Below are positions 22,683 to 33,039 of a stretch of DNA of 64,000 bases, in pieces; the stretch's first letter is position 1, and each line of letters opens with the position of its first letter. Location: NCBI GenBank assembly GCA_021521415.1, contig JAIQDT010007678.1, positions 1-64,000 on the forward strand, written 5' to 3'. This DNA is from Bidens hawaiensis (Eukaryota; Streptophyta; Magnoliopsida; Asterales; Asteraceae). The position numbers were made by a program, and so were the translations under genes. The notes below the pieces were generated by a model. The model saw only the letters and a program-made list of their open reading frames with translations. It was not told the origin of the DNA and ran no database searches.

Positions 22683-24317
22683 TCACATCAAGATTATGCC
22701 GACATTTATTGAATTGCTAGTATGGCAAGTCAAAAAATATTGACTTTTTCTTCCATGGGCAAGTGCTATCATTTTCTTCTTTTGTGTCTTTCCAAATATA
22801 TTTGTAACACTAGACAACTCACTCAAAGCTTCAACACCTGATAGAGGGTTTGGAGAAAGCCTATTCTCATTTTTCCCATTGAAAGCACTCTTATTACGTC
22901 GCCAAGGATGTTGAGCATTTAAAAATCTATGATGATCCATATAACATGTTTTCTTACTATGCTTCAAGTAAAGTGAGCTAGTCTCATGATTACAACATGG
23001 ACATGCAAAATTACCCTTTGTTTTCCATCCCGACAGCATTGAGTAACCTGGAAAATCACTAATTGTCCATGTTAAGGCTGCATACATTTTAAAGGTCTCA
23101 TCTTTAGATTTATCATATGTCTCCAACCCATTAACCCACAAATCTTTAAGCTCCTCAACTAATGGTTGTAAATAAATATCTATGTTGTTACCTGGATATT
23201 CGGGTCCAGGAATTAACAAAGACAAAATAAAGTATTCGGGTTTTAGTGACATCCAGGGAGGCAAATTGTAGTTAACCAACACCACAGGCCAAGTGCTATG
23301 AGCAATGCTCATTGTTCCAAAAGGATTAAATCCATCACTTGACAATCCTAACCTCACATTTCTTGTTTCTTTTGCAAAATGAGGATACAAAGAATCAAAT
23401 TCCTTCAAGCTTTTCCCATCTGCAGGATGTCGTAAATTTCCATCTTTAGGGCGTCCTTCATCATGCCATCTCATATGTTTAGCTATTTCTGAACACATGA
23501 AAAGTCTCTGTAGCCTCGATTTTAAAGGAAAATGCCACACTACTTTAGCCGGAACTCTTGAAGTTGTTTTATAATGTTCACTATTATGATTGTTCTGTTT
23601 CTCGTTCACTTGTTTCCATTTAGAGGTGTGGCAAATGTGACACACTTCAGCATCTTCATACTCTTTCCAATAAAGCATACAATCGTTTGGACATGCATGA
23701 ATCTTCTTATAATCAAGCCCTATATCCCTTGTGATTTTTTTAGCTTGAGTAAAACTAGCTGGAAGTTTTGCCTCTGGAATCATCTTTTGTAAAAATTGTA
23801 ACATTTCATCAAATGCCATATTACTAAGCCCATGATCGGTCTTGTACAGAAGAAGTCTGACAATGCAAGATAGCTTTGAAAAACTTTTACAGCCTGGGAA
23901 CAACTCTTCATTTCCATCTTCTAGCAGCTGATACAACTTCTTTGTGTTTTCATTTAAATCTTCTTGTACCGTACTTGTTTCGTCTAAGGTGTCTCTAAAC
24001 CAATCATGCAATAATTCATCAAAATTGTCATGCATACCATCACCATCATCATCTATGCCAGCATTAAATCTTGTTTGTGAGGGACTTTCTCCATGAAGAA
24101 CCCATATATAGTAGTCTTCTATAAATCCGTGTCCTTTTAAATGATCGAATACTTCATCTCTTCGATACCAATAACGGTTTTTACATTGTTTGCAAGGACA
24201 ATAGATTTGAGATCCTTTTGCTGCCTTAGTAAATGAAGCATCAAGGAATTCAATAACTCCAGCTTCAAATTCCGGTAATCGTCTAGGAAAATACATCCAA
24301 TCTCTAACATTCCCCAT
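22683..24317 (-). CDS. CACTA transposase, N-terminal and catalytic part
   Basis: This 544-codon open frame is the start of a TNP2-like (Transposase_21) transposase that would cut and paste CACTA elements in the nucleus. It starts MGNVRDWMYFPRR at 24317. Residues about 1-80 form the Transpos_assoc zinc-binding domain (IYCPCKQCKN, then HLKGHGF, then WVLHGE). The family signature CPNDCMLYWKEYED, then CHICH, is near residues 210-235. The core has LSSDGFNPFG and SDFPGYSMLSGWKTKG, which carry the expected catalytic aspartates. NFACPCC and the HRFLNAQHPWR stretch follow. The last roughly 24 residues are out of frame relative to the family, so a frameshift near 22790 ends the useful reading. A likely 5' UTR intron acceptor (AAATTCAG) lies just upstream. 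The rest of the protein is at 20866-22682. Confidence 0.9.
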   Translation of the reverse strand: MGNVRDWMYFPRRLPEFEAGVIEFLDASFTKAAKGSQIYCPCKQCKNRYWYRRDEVFDHLKGHGFIEDYYIWVLHGESPSQTRFNAGIDDDGDGMHDNFDELLHDWFRDTLDETSTVQEDLNENTKKLYQLLEDGNEELFPGCKSFSKLSCIVRLLLYKTDHGLSNMAFDEMLQFLQKMIPEAKLPASFTQAKKITRDIGLDYKKIHACPNDCMLYWKEYEDAEVCHICHTSKWKQVNEKQNNHNSEHYKTTSRVPAKVVWHFPLKSRLQRLFMCSEIAKHMRWHDEGRPKDGNLRHPADGKSLKEFDSLYPHFAKETRNVRLGLSSDGFNPFGTMSIAHSTWPVVLVNYNLPPWMSLKPEYFILSLLIPGPEYPGNNIDIYLQPLVEELKDLWVNGLETYDKSKDETFKMYAALTWTISDFPGYSMLSGWKTKGNFACPCCNHETSSLYLKHSKKTCYMDHHRFLNAQHPWRRNKSAFNGKNENRLSPNPLSGVEALSELSSVTNIFGKTQKKKMIALAHGRKSQYFLTCHTSNSINVGIILM

Positions 24318-24334
24318 GTCTTTTGCTTTCTGAA

Positions 24335-25107
24335 TTTAATAGAAAAAAAAAACAAAAGTAGATACAATTGTCAATCTTTAATTAATACATAATGAAATGT
24401 GAGTAATCTGATTATTGCAAACCCATCATTTAACAATACCATGATATGATTAACTGCACGATAATGATTAATATAAATTAGCTCAAACGATCTGTAAAGA
24501 TTTCATGATCTGATTATATAACAGTGAATCACATGGAAAGTAATTTTGATGCTTAAACTTGCATATTACATTGAAACTAAATTTGGAAAAAGTTCATGAT
24601 CATAGTGAATTGCAATATGAGTAGTCTAATTATTTAAAAAAAGATGCACAACATTGATAACATTAGGGCTTAGAAATATGTATTTACATGTAATGTGATT
24701 ATATTCTGTTTGAAATATGTAATGCGATTACATGTATTATCGATCACATGATTATGTTATAAATCGAAAATAAAAGTTATAATCAAACACCTGAAAGATA
24801 ATTGGATCTATCAGAGATAAAAAAAAACACATCTGCTATTCTAAGGAAATTAACCCCTATACCACAAAATCTTTGAATTATCGAATACAAAAACTGAATA
24901 CCTGAATACAATTATGAATGAAAGAAACTTACATTTGAACCTTGAATGGATAATGTCTTTTACGGAGAGAAATATAATGAAATTGACATGTATGAAGATC
25001 ACCAAATGAATGTCTGTGGCTTCACATTGATTGAATATATTAGTGTAATTGGAGTTCAAATTTGGTTTAGAATGATTGAGAAACAATTATGTTTCAGTTT
25101 AAGGATG
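24335..25107. other. Upstream region of the CACTA transposase
   Basis: AT-rich, with no recognisable gene. It would contain the transposase promoter and any 5' UTR intron (minus strand). The gypsy element inserted at 25108-25112 separates it from the right-hand part of the CACTA element. Confidence 0.5.
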
Positions 25108-25112
25108 ATGAT

Positions 25113-26039
25113 TGAAGAGGTATGTACCCGCCTCAACACCGAGCGAGGCGGGTCAACCCACAAGATATAGACGAGGCTTGAAATCAAGACATTATGAAGG
25201 CACAAAGCCAAAACCTATACGCATGGCGCATATCACATATGCTCACGCATATCACATATGCTCACGCATCACATATGCTCACGCGTATCACATGCTCACG
25301 CACCATATATGCTCACGCATATCACATCTGCGCGTGACGCATCCGCGTGTGGCGCATCCGCGCGTGGCGCATATCACATGCTTGTGCATATCACATCTGC
25401 GCATGAAACATCTGCGCGTGAGAATAAAGAGAAGACCTCGCGCATCCTCAGGATGGGCGCATATCACACATGCACATAATCAACCTCGTCCTTATCCAAA
25501 TCAGGATAAGGACAACCTTGATTGTGCACGTCAGACAACCTTCCAGAAGGTATCTTTTTAAGGAATAAGAATATGCTGATGTTGACAGCTGCCAACGAAA
25601 GGTGGACAACTCAGCAAAACCCATGTGCAATTAATCAATGAAAAAGCACCAGGTGTCCCAAGGACACGTGGCGCGAAGCAATAGGAGGAGGCCAAAAAGG
25701 CCCTAATTGGGTCTGAGCCCAATCATTGGAAACCCTAGCACTATAAATACCACATCAACTCCACAAGGAGAGGTATGCCCTATTACACAGTATTAAGCTA
25801 TATTAAGCAATACACTCCAATTTCCTTACTCTCAGATTATTATCTCCTACAAACTCTTATTCTCACACCGGAGGGTTACCCCGAAGAGGAACCCTCTGTC
25901 CCTTTCTGAGGGGTAAGTTTACGGTGCTGTTCATTTTGTAGGTGGAAGAATCCAGATCCCAGAGAACCATCGGTGAAATAGCATAATCACACCCGAGGAA
26001 AGTTGATCGTCTACCAGTGAGTCGATCCACGTTTCTTCA
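25113..26039 (+). repeat. 5' LTR of the gypsy element
   Basis: It begins TGAAGAGGTATGTACC and ends CGTTTCTTCA. A minisatellite of catatgctcacgc-type units occupies about 25222-25420. A TATA-like CACTATAAATACC lies at about 25739-25751, with a CCGGAGGGTTACCCCGAAGA stretch behind it. The open frames inside (for example 25112-25561) are repeat-derived and not genes. Confidence 0.95.
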
Positions 26040-26447
26040 TTGGCGCCATCCGTGGGACTAAAACCCGGTTCTACGACCCTAAATCTATTATGTTTGGCTT
26101 ATTTTATTACATGGACTAATACAATGTTATTGGGCTGAGGGGGTTTTGTGGAGGTAACCCTAACTGGGCTAGGCCCATTAGGGTACCATGATGGTGGCCA
26201 TGAGACTCTATATAAGGAGGTCTCCACCTCCTTATTGCAGGTCATGCTCAATAAGAGCCACCACCACTTTTTGTGTCTGTGAACAAGAAATCCTCAGGAT
26301 ATCTTAGCAGTCACCTCCACACCCTCATGAAGCCATCGCAGGTCTCAACATCGCAGGCCTCAAGCATAGCTGAAGAAGAAGATCAAGACATGGTTCGTTC
26401 ATCTCAAAATCCGTGGAAACATCGTCATGGATCAGGTTAGATTCATT
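26039..26447 (+). repeat. Left arm of 409-bp inverted repeat, LTR-like
   Basis: This block reappears inverted at 35386-35794 with about two base differences. It contains a TATA-like CTCTATATAAGG (about 26211) and ends near another LTR-like terminus (TTTCGTGTTTCGACA) followed by a second primer-binding site. It therefore looks like part of an LTR from a different, related element placed between the outer LTR and gag. Confidence 0.8.
26040..26058 (+). promoter_or_regulatory. Primer-binding site
   Basis: TTGGCGCCATCCGTGGGAC directly follows the 5' LTR, where a host tRNA ending in GGCGCCA would prime minus-strand DNA synthesis. I could not assign the tRNA. The same sequence occurs again at 26461-26479, just before gag, behind a second LTR-like end. 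Confidence 0.75.
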
Positions 26448-26526
26448 TCGTGTTTCGACATTGGCGCCATCCGTGGGACAACGGCAACAAAATCTCATCA
26501 GTTCTCTAAAAAAAAAAATTTTCACC

Positions 26527-29055
26527 ATGGTTTCTGGTGTTCGTAACGTCGATCAAGTTCTGGAGGATATTGAGCGTGAGGACGTTAATGGGGGACAGCA
26601 GTTTCTGAGGGTGCCGCGTGATTCTACGCGCACCACCAGTAACCATCCCTTCATCACAACTCCTCATAGCCAGACTGAAACTCCTCCAGACGATCTCACG
26701 TTCCAAAATCTTACCGGCGCGAAACAAAAAGGACCAATGGGTCCAGAAGATGAAACCAATGACCCTAAAGAATGGCTCATAAACGAGCAACGACGTCTAA
26801 TGGACAAGTACAATGAGATGGTCAAACACAAAAAGTTAGCCGACTTAACACAAAGGCTAGCGTTTGACAAGCAAACCGTTCATGGAACAAAAAGGGCGCG
26901 CGCGCCGGAAGAGGGTCACTCTGTTCATACTGAACACGCTGAATTTAGTGATGAAGAAGTGCACAGCATGAGGAAGACGCGAGATACTCATGCAGGAGGC
27001 TCACAGCTCCGCGCGCACATGAACGTGACGCCTGGAGCCAAAGCCGACATGGATCTGTACACACCGTACAGCCCACCAGTGAGAGGGCAAGTGGACGTAA
27101 CCACACCGTACAGGCCAGCCATCTTGGTGAAACATTCAAAATTCACTGAGCGCATTGCGAAGGCTCCCATTCAGCACAAAACCAAGATGCCAAGTGGTTT
27201 GGGCAAATATGACGGCACAACAGATCCAGACGATTTCTTACAAGGTTTTTACAACACCGGAAACCTAGAAAGCTGGACGATGCCAACATGGTGTCACATG
27301 TTTGCTCGCTGCCTCACGGGCGCGGCGCGTGTCTGGTTCGAAAGCTTGCCTACTGGGCAAATCGATGGGTTCGAGGAACTATTGGAAAAGTTCCAAGCTC
27401 ACTTCGTACAACAGCGCAGACACACGCGCGACCCTGATGACATCATGCACTGCGTGCATAGGAATGATGAAACGATTGAAGACTACATAACTCGTTTCAA
27501 TCAGGAGTCTCTGGCAATCGGAGGTATCACTGAGCAACTATTGCGCGTGGCCTTTATACAAGGCGCGCGCAGTGATCAACTCCGCCGAGCTCTCTTAAGC
27601 AGAGATGGCATGCCAACCACTTGGGCCAAGCTAATGGAAGCATCGCGAGTCTTCGCGATAAATGAAAAACAAATTGCCCAAGATAGAGCGAGAGAAAGAG
27701 GGCATCAAGCAGAGGCACCGCGCAGCAACGAAAGAAGGGGCAAACAGAACACTGTATGGTCCAGGTTGCAACCAACCAGTTTTTCTCCCGCAGAAAAGCA
27801 GGCGCAACCAAGCTCACCTCAGCCTCAAAAAGACATTCGTAATCGCGGAGAAGGTGATAAGAGGGAAGGCGGCAGAGATCCTAACAGACCTCTGCCAAGA
27901 ATATGGACTCCCCTCACTAAAACGCCTTCACAAGTGTTAAGCACTGAGAATGTCCAGTTCAAAAGCCCCAAGCCACTACACTACAAGGGACCATCAAACA
28001 GTGGCAAGTACTGTGAGTTTCACAAGTCCACAGGACACAACACTGATGCATGCCATCACTTGAAGGATGCAATTGAAAAAGATGTGAAATCAGGCAAGCT
28101 GGCTCACCTGGTGAAAAACCCAAGACCAGAAAATGAACAACCAGAAGGAGCCTCTGCCAGCAAAAAGTTCAAAAGAATCTGTGTAGCCGAGGGAGGAAGG
28201 CAAGGGCAAAGATCAAGAAAGAGAAGCGCGCAAATCCAAGGAGATTGGCGCGAGCAACAAGTAATCTTCCCAAGAATCAGGGGAGGCCCTTCTATCAGTA
28301 GTCCTCTTGTCATCACTACACACATTGCTCATTATGAAGTGTCAAAAGTCCTGGTGGACACTGGCAGCGAATCAGACATCATGTATGAGCAATGTTTCAG
28401 AAAACTGGATCCGGCAGACCAAGCAAGGCTTGAAATTGTGAATGCACCAATCTCTGGTGTTTCAAATGAAATCATTCATCCCCTAGGTCAAATACAATTT
28501 GAACTAACCATGGGGGATGAGAAACACAAGCGAGCCGAAGTTGTCAACTTCTTGGTCTTGCCCACCACTTCATGCCACAATATGATCTTGGGTAGGGGAA
28601 CGATTGCCCAATTCAACGCCATACCGTCGCCAGCGCACGGCGCGTTGGGGTTCCCAACACCAACAGGTGTAACTTTTGTATACCGAGATCATTTGTGTGC
28701 AGTGACAAGTACTCCGCGGGAAGGGATAATGAAACTTCCAATGGCAGATAACGCGCCAGAGGAATGGATTCTCAACCCAAAATTCCCGGAGCAAACAATC
28801 ACAATTGGCGCTACGATATCAGACGACACGAGGTTAAGAATGAAAAGATTGCTCACAGCATATATGTCGGTCTTCGCGTGGCAACACTCTGATATGACTG
28901 GGGTTCCGCGAGACCTGGCGCAACATTCTCTCAACACGTTCAAGTCTGTAGAGCCAATTGCTCAAAAGAAGAGAGTCATGGGGGATGAGAAGGCGAAGGC
29001 CATGAATGAGCAGGTTGAGGATCTACTGCGCGCAAACATCATCCGCCCGTTATGA
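26527..29055 (+). CDS. Gypsy Gag-protease polyprotein, truncated at RT
   Basis: The 842-residue product begins MVSGVRNVDQVLEDIE. An upstream in-frame codon at 26413 lies in leader sequence and is less likely. Residues about 250-380 form the retrotransposon Gag core (CLTGAARVWFESLP, then FQAHFVQQRRH, then IEDYITRFNQES), which packages the RNA in cytoplasmic particles. A CHHC zinc knuckle, YCEFHKSTGHNTDAC, is near residue 500. The aspartic protease motif VLVDTGSESDIMYEQ is near residue 607. The last approximately 90 residues enter the linker before reverse transcriptase (NEQVEDLLRANIIRPL) and then stop. Beyond the stop YQTWVA-like codons are readable for a few bases, then an inverted sequence breaks the gene at about 29077. 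Gag and protease look intact, with no internal stop. Confidence 0.92.
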   Translation: MVSGVRNVDQVLEDIEREDVNGGQQFLRVPRDSTRTTSNHPFITTPHSQTETPPDDLTFQNLTGAKQKGPMGPEDETNDPKEWLINEQRRLMDKYNEMVKHKKLADLTQRLAFDKQTVHGTKRARAPEEGHSVHTEHAEFSDEEVHSMRKTRDTHAGGSQLRAHMNVTPGAKADMDLYTPYSPPVRGQVDVTTPYRPAILVKHSKFTERIAKAPIQHKTKMPSGLGKYDGTTDPDDFLQGFYNTGNLESWTMPTWCHMFARCLTGAARVWFESLPTGQIDGFEELLEKFQAHFVQQRRHTRDPDDIMHCVHRNDETIEDYITRFNQESLAIGGITEQLLRVAFIQGARSDQLRRALLSRDGMPTTWAKLMEASRVFAINEKQIAQDRARERGHQAEAPRSNERRGKQNTVWSRLQPTSFSPAEKQAQPSSPQPQKDIRNRGEGDKREGGRDPNRPLPRIWTPLTKTPSQVLSTENVQFKSPKPLHYKGPSNSGKYCEFHKSTGHNTDACHHLKDAIEKDVKSGKLAHLVKNPRPENEQPEGASASKKFKRICVAEGGRQGQRSRKRSAQIQGDWREQQVIFPRIRGGPSISSPLVITTHIAHYEVSKVLVDTGSESDIMYEQCFRKLDPADQARLEIVNAPISGVSNEIIHPLGQIQFELTMGDEKHKRAEVVNFLVLPTTSCHNMILGRGTIAQFNAIPSPAHGALGFPTPTGVTFVYRDHLCAVTSTPREGIMKLPMADNAPEEWILNPKFPEQTITIGATISDDTRLRMKRLLTAYMSVFAWQHSDMTGVPRDLAQHSLNTFKSVEPIAQKKRVMGDEKAKAMNEQVEDLLRANIIRPL

Positions 29056-29102
29056 TACCAGACATGGGTAGCCCTGATTCTTGGATCCAGAGAATCATGA
29101 AG

Positions 29103-29602
29103 GGTTTAAGGATGGCTGTGAATATAGCATGCTGAAGAAGAACCCATCCGACTACCCTTATCAGCTCGACGTTGCCTGCGCGGACATGGCCGAGGTGGGG
29201 GAGAAGTATTTGAATACTCCCATTCCCATCCTTGCGCAGGTATTTTAACCTTAATGAGATTACCTTGACTTATTTTCCAAGTCTTTTTGTACTCATATTT
29301 TTCCTTATGATTTGCAGATATCTGCGCTTGCTGACCAGCCCGATCTCGGCGCGCTAAAGAAATTACTTGACGAGTGCGAAGGGGCTGGTGGCGGCGATGA
29401 TGGTGCGGGGAATGCTGCCCCTGCTAGCGGCTCTGGCGTGGCCAAAGGATCTGCTCCTGACACTATTGTGATAGAAAGCGATTCCATTCAGGACGAACAT
29501 CTTGACTATGGTCAGTTTGGAGATGACGAGGAGCGAGCTGCGCCAGATGCTGAGGGCGGTGATGAGGACGATGAAGAGGCTGACGTCGACGTGGAGACTT
29601 GA
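29103..29602 (+). pseudogene. C-terminal exons of the antisense gene, inverted
   Basis: EGFKDGCEYSMLKKNPSDYP and LDVACADMAEVGEKYLNTPI can be read up to about 29240. A donor (CAG followed by GTATTT) and an acceptor (TTTGCAG at about 29318) lead into ISALADQPDLGALKKLLDEC and an acidic tail (stop at 29600-29602). This resembles the C-terminus of the large extra protein carried by Tat/Retand-like elements. The rest of that gene lies on the opposite strand at 30294-32277, so this part has been inverted. The right-hand limit of the inverted segment is near 30258. Confidence 0.6.
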
Positions 29603-30293
29603 GAAGCCCTTCATGTTTTTTTTTTTTTTATTTGTAGTTTGTATCTCATCATCTTGTAAACTTGTAAATTTCAATGCTTTGGAATGAAATTTTGTTTTTC
29701 CCTTATTCGCATCTTGCGCATTCCCCATTCATCTCTTTATGTTGCATGTTTGCTTGTTGAACATAAGATATGCTTGCACGTTGAAATAATAACAAGGTTG
29801 TAAGGAAATTATTATACTTAACCCTTGTCATATTGTAAGTGATTTTGCCATATCTTGATTATGTTGACACGTGCCTTGGCGTTTCATTATTCCTCTTTTG
29901 CGCGACGTTATCGCGCATTTATTATAGGGAATTATGAGTTTTTTAGCCTTTACGTGTCAGTATGTGTTACTCAGACATCCATTACAATTTCATGCGCGAC
30001 CTCGACCTGAGATCTTAACAACTATGTTTTGGCATTTGCTTTGCCTTAGTTGTGCTTAGGTATTTTTATGGTCAGGCTGCGCAGCATGTAGGATGGATGT
30101 TGTGAGTGATTTGAGCTAAGGCTCACATTATTGGGCTAAGGCCCTGAGCTAAGGCTCATATTTTTGGGCTAAGGCCCTGACGTTTAAGAGTTAAGACTCG
30201 TTAACGCGTTTGAGCTTGAAATGCCTAGATGCTGAGGAAAAGTCTGACAAAATGGGTCGAAGCTCTTGGGAGGCAAAACATCATCGTCATTTA
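29603..30293 (+). other. 3' region of the inverted antisense-gene segment
   Basis: This appears to be 3' UTR-like and repeat sequence. It has short repeats 'gagctaaggctcac' / 'gggctaaggccctg' at about 30112-30185. At 30230-30258 it carries a 28-base patch (gctgaggaaaagtctgacaa...) that is also found inverted at the 5' end of the RT blocks (about 33522-33551). Confidence 0.5.
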
Positions 30294-32277
30294 TCAAACA
30301 TCGTCATGGGCTGAACGTACCTTTACGTAATCATAGCGAAGCTCTTGGGAGGCAGCAAAGAAAGCCGACCTAGCAAACAGATGATCGTTGAGCAAATCCT
30401 CGCGAGCGCGGTCCTCCTGAAACCTCCTTTCAGCTGGAGGCACAGAATGAGCCCAGAAGTCCTCACACACACCCATGGACTGAAATGAGCTGTCCTCAGT
30501 AATATTCCATCTCGGGCGGTAAATGTGATCGGCTTCCTGCAAACACAAAGTAATGATCTAAGTTATCAAAACACTAGTATGGAAGTCCGCGCAGCGGAGC
30601 AAAAACGAACCTATACCTGCGGGGATGAAGCAGAAAAGTCAGCGCCAGCCCCACGAGAAGACTGCGCCGCGAAATCTCGTGGCGCTGCAGGGCTGGCGCG
30701 GCCGCTGTCGGAGCCTTCAACTTGAACCTCCTCATCCTCCTCTGAAACAGGCCTTTTCTCCTGCGACCTAGAAGAACCAAAATCAGTCTCGCGAGGAGGG
30801 CTGCGCGCAGGAGGAGGTGAGGGAGGTCTCGACGCCGCCAGGTTGGCGCGTAATACGGCCTCCTGCTCCTTAGTAATCCCAATGAGGGGAGATTCAGCGC
30901 TTGCAAGAGCAGGAGCAGAACCAACGGCGCTGGCACCGGCGCTAGCAGTGCCGCTAGCAGCTTGTACGCCAGCTATGACTCCTATAAAAAATCAACAAAG
31001 AGAAATGGTTCATGACTTGATCTAAAAAGAGAAGTCAGAAAATAAAAGTGCATTACATACCTTGGCGCACCGCTGTTCGCGAGTTAAACATCGCCATGAA
31101 GTCCATTCTTCCCCTTTTTGGGGGTAAAACAGGGGACTTCGAAGCGACATCCGGCGCAGCCTCGGCACCTTGTTGCGCCTGAGGTTGATCCACCAAGGTC
31201 GCCGGCTCTACAAACATTTGAGTGAGCAAAGATTCATTTGTAATCCTATCAGAATAACGCTCATAAAACCATAAAGTATAAAGTATACCTGGCGACGAGG
31301 AAACGGCAGGCGCAACGCCGCTTCCCTTTTCCGCCGCGCGAAGGGAGGAGGTAGCGGCACCATACCTCGTGTGGACAGGAGGTCTGCCCACATTTTGAGG
31401 CAGGGAAGACAAGGAAAACTTGGAGGTAAACTCCTGGGTTTTCTCAAGTCCCCTCGCCTGAGTAGGAGGATCCTGAGCAACAGGGGCAACATCTTTCTTC
31501 TGTTTCTTACTGGCCCCTGCGCCAGTTTTCCCCTTAGCTTTACGCTTTAGTTGGGGCACCTCAGCCTCCTCCTCCTCCTCCTCTTCCGCGGGCTCCAACT
31601 CGTAGTTCTCGAGCGCGTCTTCAATACACGCAACAGAAAGGTTAGCCAAATCTGGTATTATAAAGGCATAAGCATAAGTACAAAGGCTTACCAGGCGCGT
31701 CGCTGTCAAAGCGAAATCCCAGATCAACAGGGATGAACATGTCATCGAAGCGATCGGGGAAGCCAACCTCCCAGCGCCCAGCGCGACGGAGCCACCCTCC
31801 ATATGCTCATCATAGGCGGCGTGGACATACTCCTTGCTGACTGCACAAAACAAGTCAAATGATATCAGCAAAACGAATTATATTCGCGCAGAAGTAATGC
31901 AATGAGTTAACTTACACAAGCCGTCAACTTGGATAACGGGCTCAGTCGCGCTGTCGGCCCACCTCCTGCTCATACCAACCCCCACCAGCGCCTCCTCGCA
32001 AATGTTCTTGGCGGGGGATGGTTCGGCAGTCAACTTTTTTACCCAGGCGCCAGTTGGGTTCTTGAAGACACCCACATCCGCAGGCGCAGAAAAGATCGCG
32101 CGCATGGTCATGCGGATGGGGATCACACCAGCCCTGATATAGAAAAATCTCTCAGACCAGTCATGAAGGCTCTTGAATGAAACAGTGCAGCACTTGACCT
32201 TCTGACTGCGAGGAATAAATGATAACCAAGAATCTTGGATCTTGGGCTTATAAAAAACTGAAAGCGCCGAGGGGTGG
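30294..32277 (-). pseudogene. Antisense gene remnant of the gypsy element
   Basis: Minus-strand coding pieces separated by short introns run from 32277 down to 30294. First is FYIRAGVIPIRMTMRAIF through MSRRWADSATEPVIQVDGL (to about 31922). Next are SKEYVHAAYDEHMEGG-like and EEEEEEEAEVPQLKRKAKGK-like pieces, then KRGRMDFMAMFNSRTAVRQ. Last comes EADHIYRPRWNITEDSSFQ at 30548-30294. The order and the YxPRWNI motif match the intact antisense gene of the second retrotransposon (49473-52526), though the sequence is quite diverged. The N-terminal half of exon 1 is missing: at about 32280 the sequence switches to an RNase H-region patch. A frame change inside 31838-31690 and the inverted C-terminus show it is broken. 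Function in the family is unknown. Confidence 0.7.
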
Positions 32278-32279
32278 GC

Positions 32280-32508
32280 TCAACAGGTTCCTAGCGAACC
32301 ATGCAAGCAAAAGTTGAATGGGATACAGAAAGAAGTCCAAAAGTTGAATGGGAGATTGGTATCAATCAACAGGTTCAAAAGTTGCTCGATGAGTTTTTTC
32401 GCCTGCTCTAGATACAGAGGAAGTCCAAAAGTTGAATGGGAGATTGGTATCAATCAACAGGTTCAAAAGTTGCTCGATGAGTTTTTTCGCCTGCTCTAGA
32501 TACAGAGG
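32280..32508. repeat. 87-bp tandem duplication of a mixed pol patch
   Basis: A unit reading 'agtccaaaagttgaatggg', then 'atcaacaggttcaaaagttg', then 'cctgctctagatacagagg' occurs twice (about 32334 and 32421). It joins the plus-strand start of the RT/RNase H segment to the minus-strand RNase H segment, and so records a junction that was then duplicated. Confidence 0.8.
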
Positions 32509-32685
32509 CATGGTGTTCTCCTTGGCATCATAAAGGCCATTGACCTGTGCTGCTACCAAGTATGAATCAACATGGGCCTCTAGCTTTTTCACTCCGAATT
32601 TGTGCGCGATGCGCAGGCCAGCCAGCAGGGCTTCATACTCAGCTTCATTGTTGGTGCTCTTGAAGTCCAACCTGATGGCCCGTAA
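32400..32685 (-). pseudogene. RNase H-like fragment of gypsy pol
   Basis: The minus strand reads DFKSTNNEAEYEALLAGLRI, then GVKKLEAHVDSYLVAAQVNG and LYLEQAKKLIEQL. This resembles the additional archaeal-type RNase H of Tat-lineage gypsy elements. At both ends it switches abruptly to unrelated or inverted pol sequence. Confidence 0.75.
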
Positions 32686-32707
32686 GTATATTCATGATTC
32701 TCTGGAT

Positions 32708-33037
32708 CCAAGAATCAGGGGAGGCCCTTCTATCAGCAGTCCTCTTGTCATCACTACACACATTGCTCATTATGAAGTGTCAAAAGTCCTGGTGGACACT
32801 GGCAGCGAATCAGACATCATGTATGAGCAATGTTTCAGAAAACTGGATCCGGCAGACCAAGCAAGGCTTGAAATTGTGAATGCACCAATCTCTGGTGTTT
32901 CAAATGAAATCATTCATCCCCTAGGTCAAATACAATTTGAACTAACCATGGGGGATGAGAAACACAAGCGAGCCGAAGTTGTCAACTTCTTGGTCTTGCC
33001 CAACACTTCATGCCACAATATGATCTTGGGTAGGGGA
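32708..33037 (+). pseudogene. Second copy of the protease region
   Basis: This 330-base block is a direct repeat of 28270-28599 (offset 4438) with only a few base changes. It encodes the same VLVDTGSESDIMYEQ aspartic-protease motif. After 33037 it joins inverted RT sequence and the frame ends at 33094. Confidence 0.9.
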
Positions 33038-33039
33038 CC

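Noticed and set aside
25112..25561. 149-codon frame rich in HITYAHAYH-type repeats
   Set aside because: It is the translation of the LTR minisatellite and recurs in the 3' LTR.
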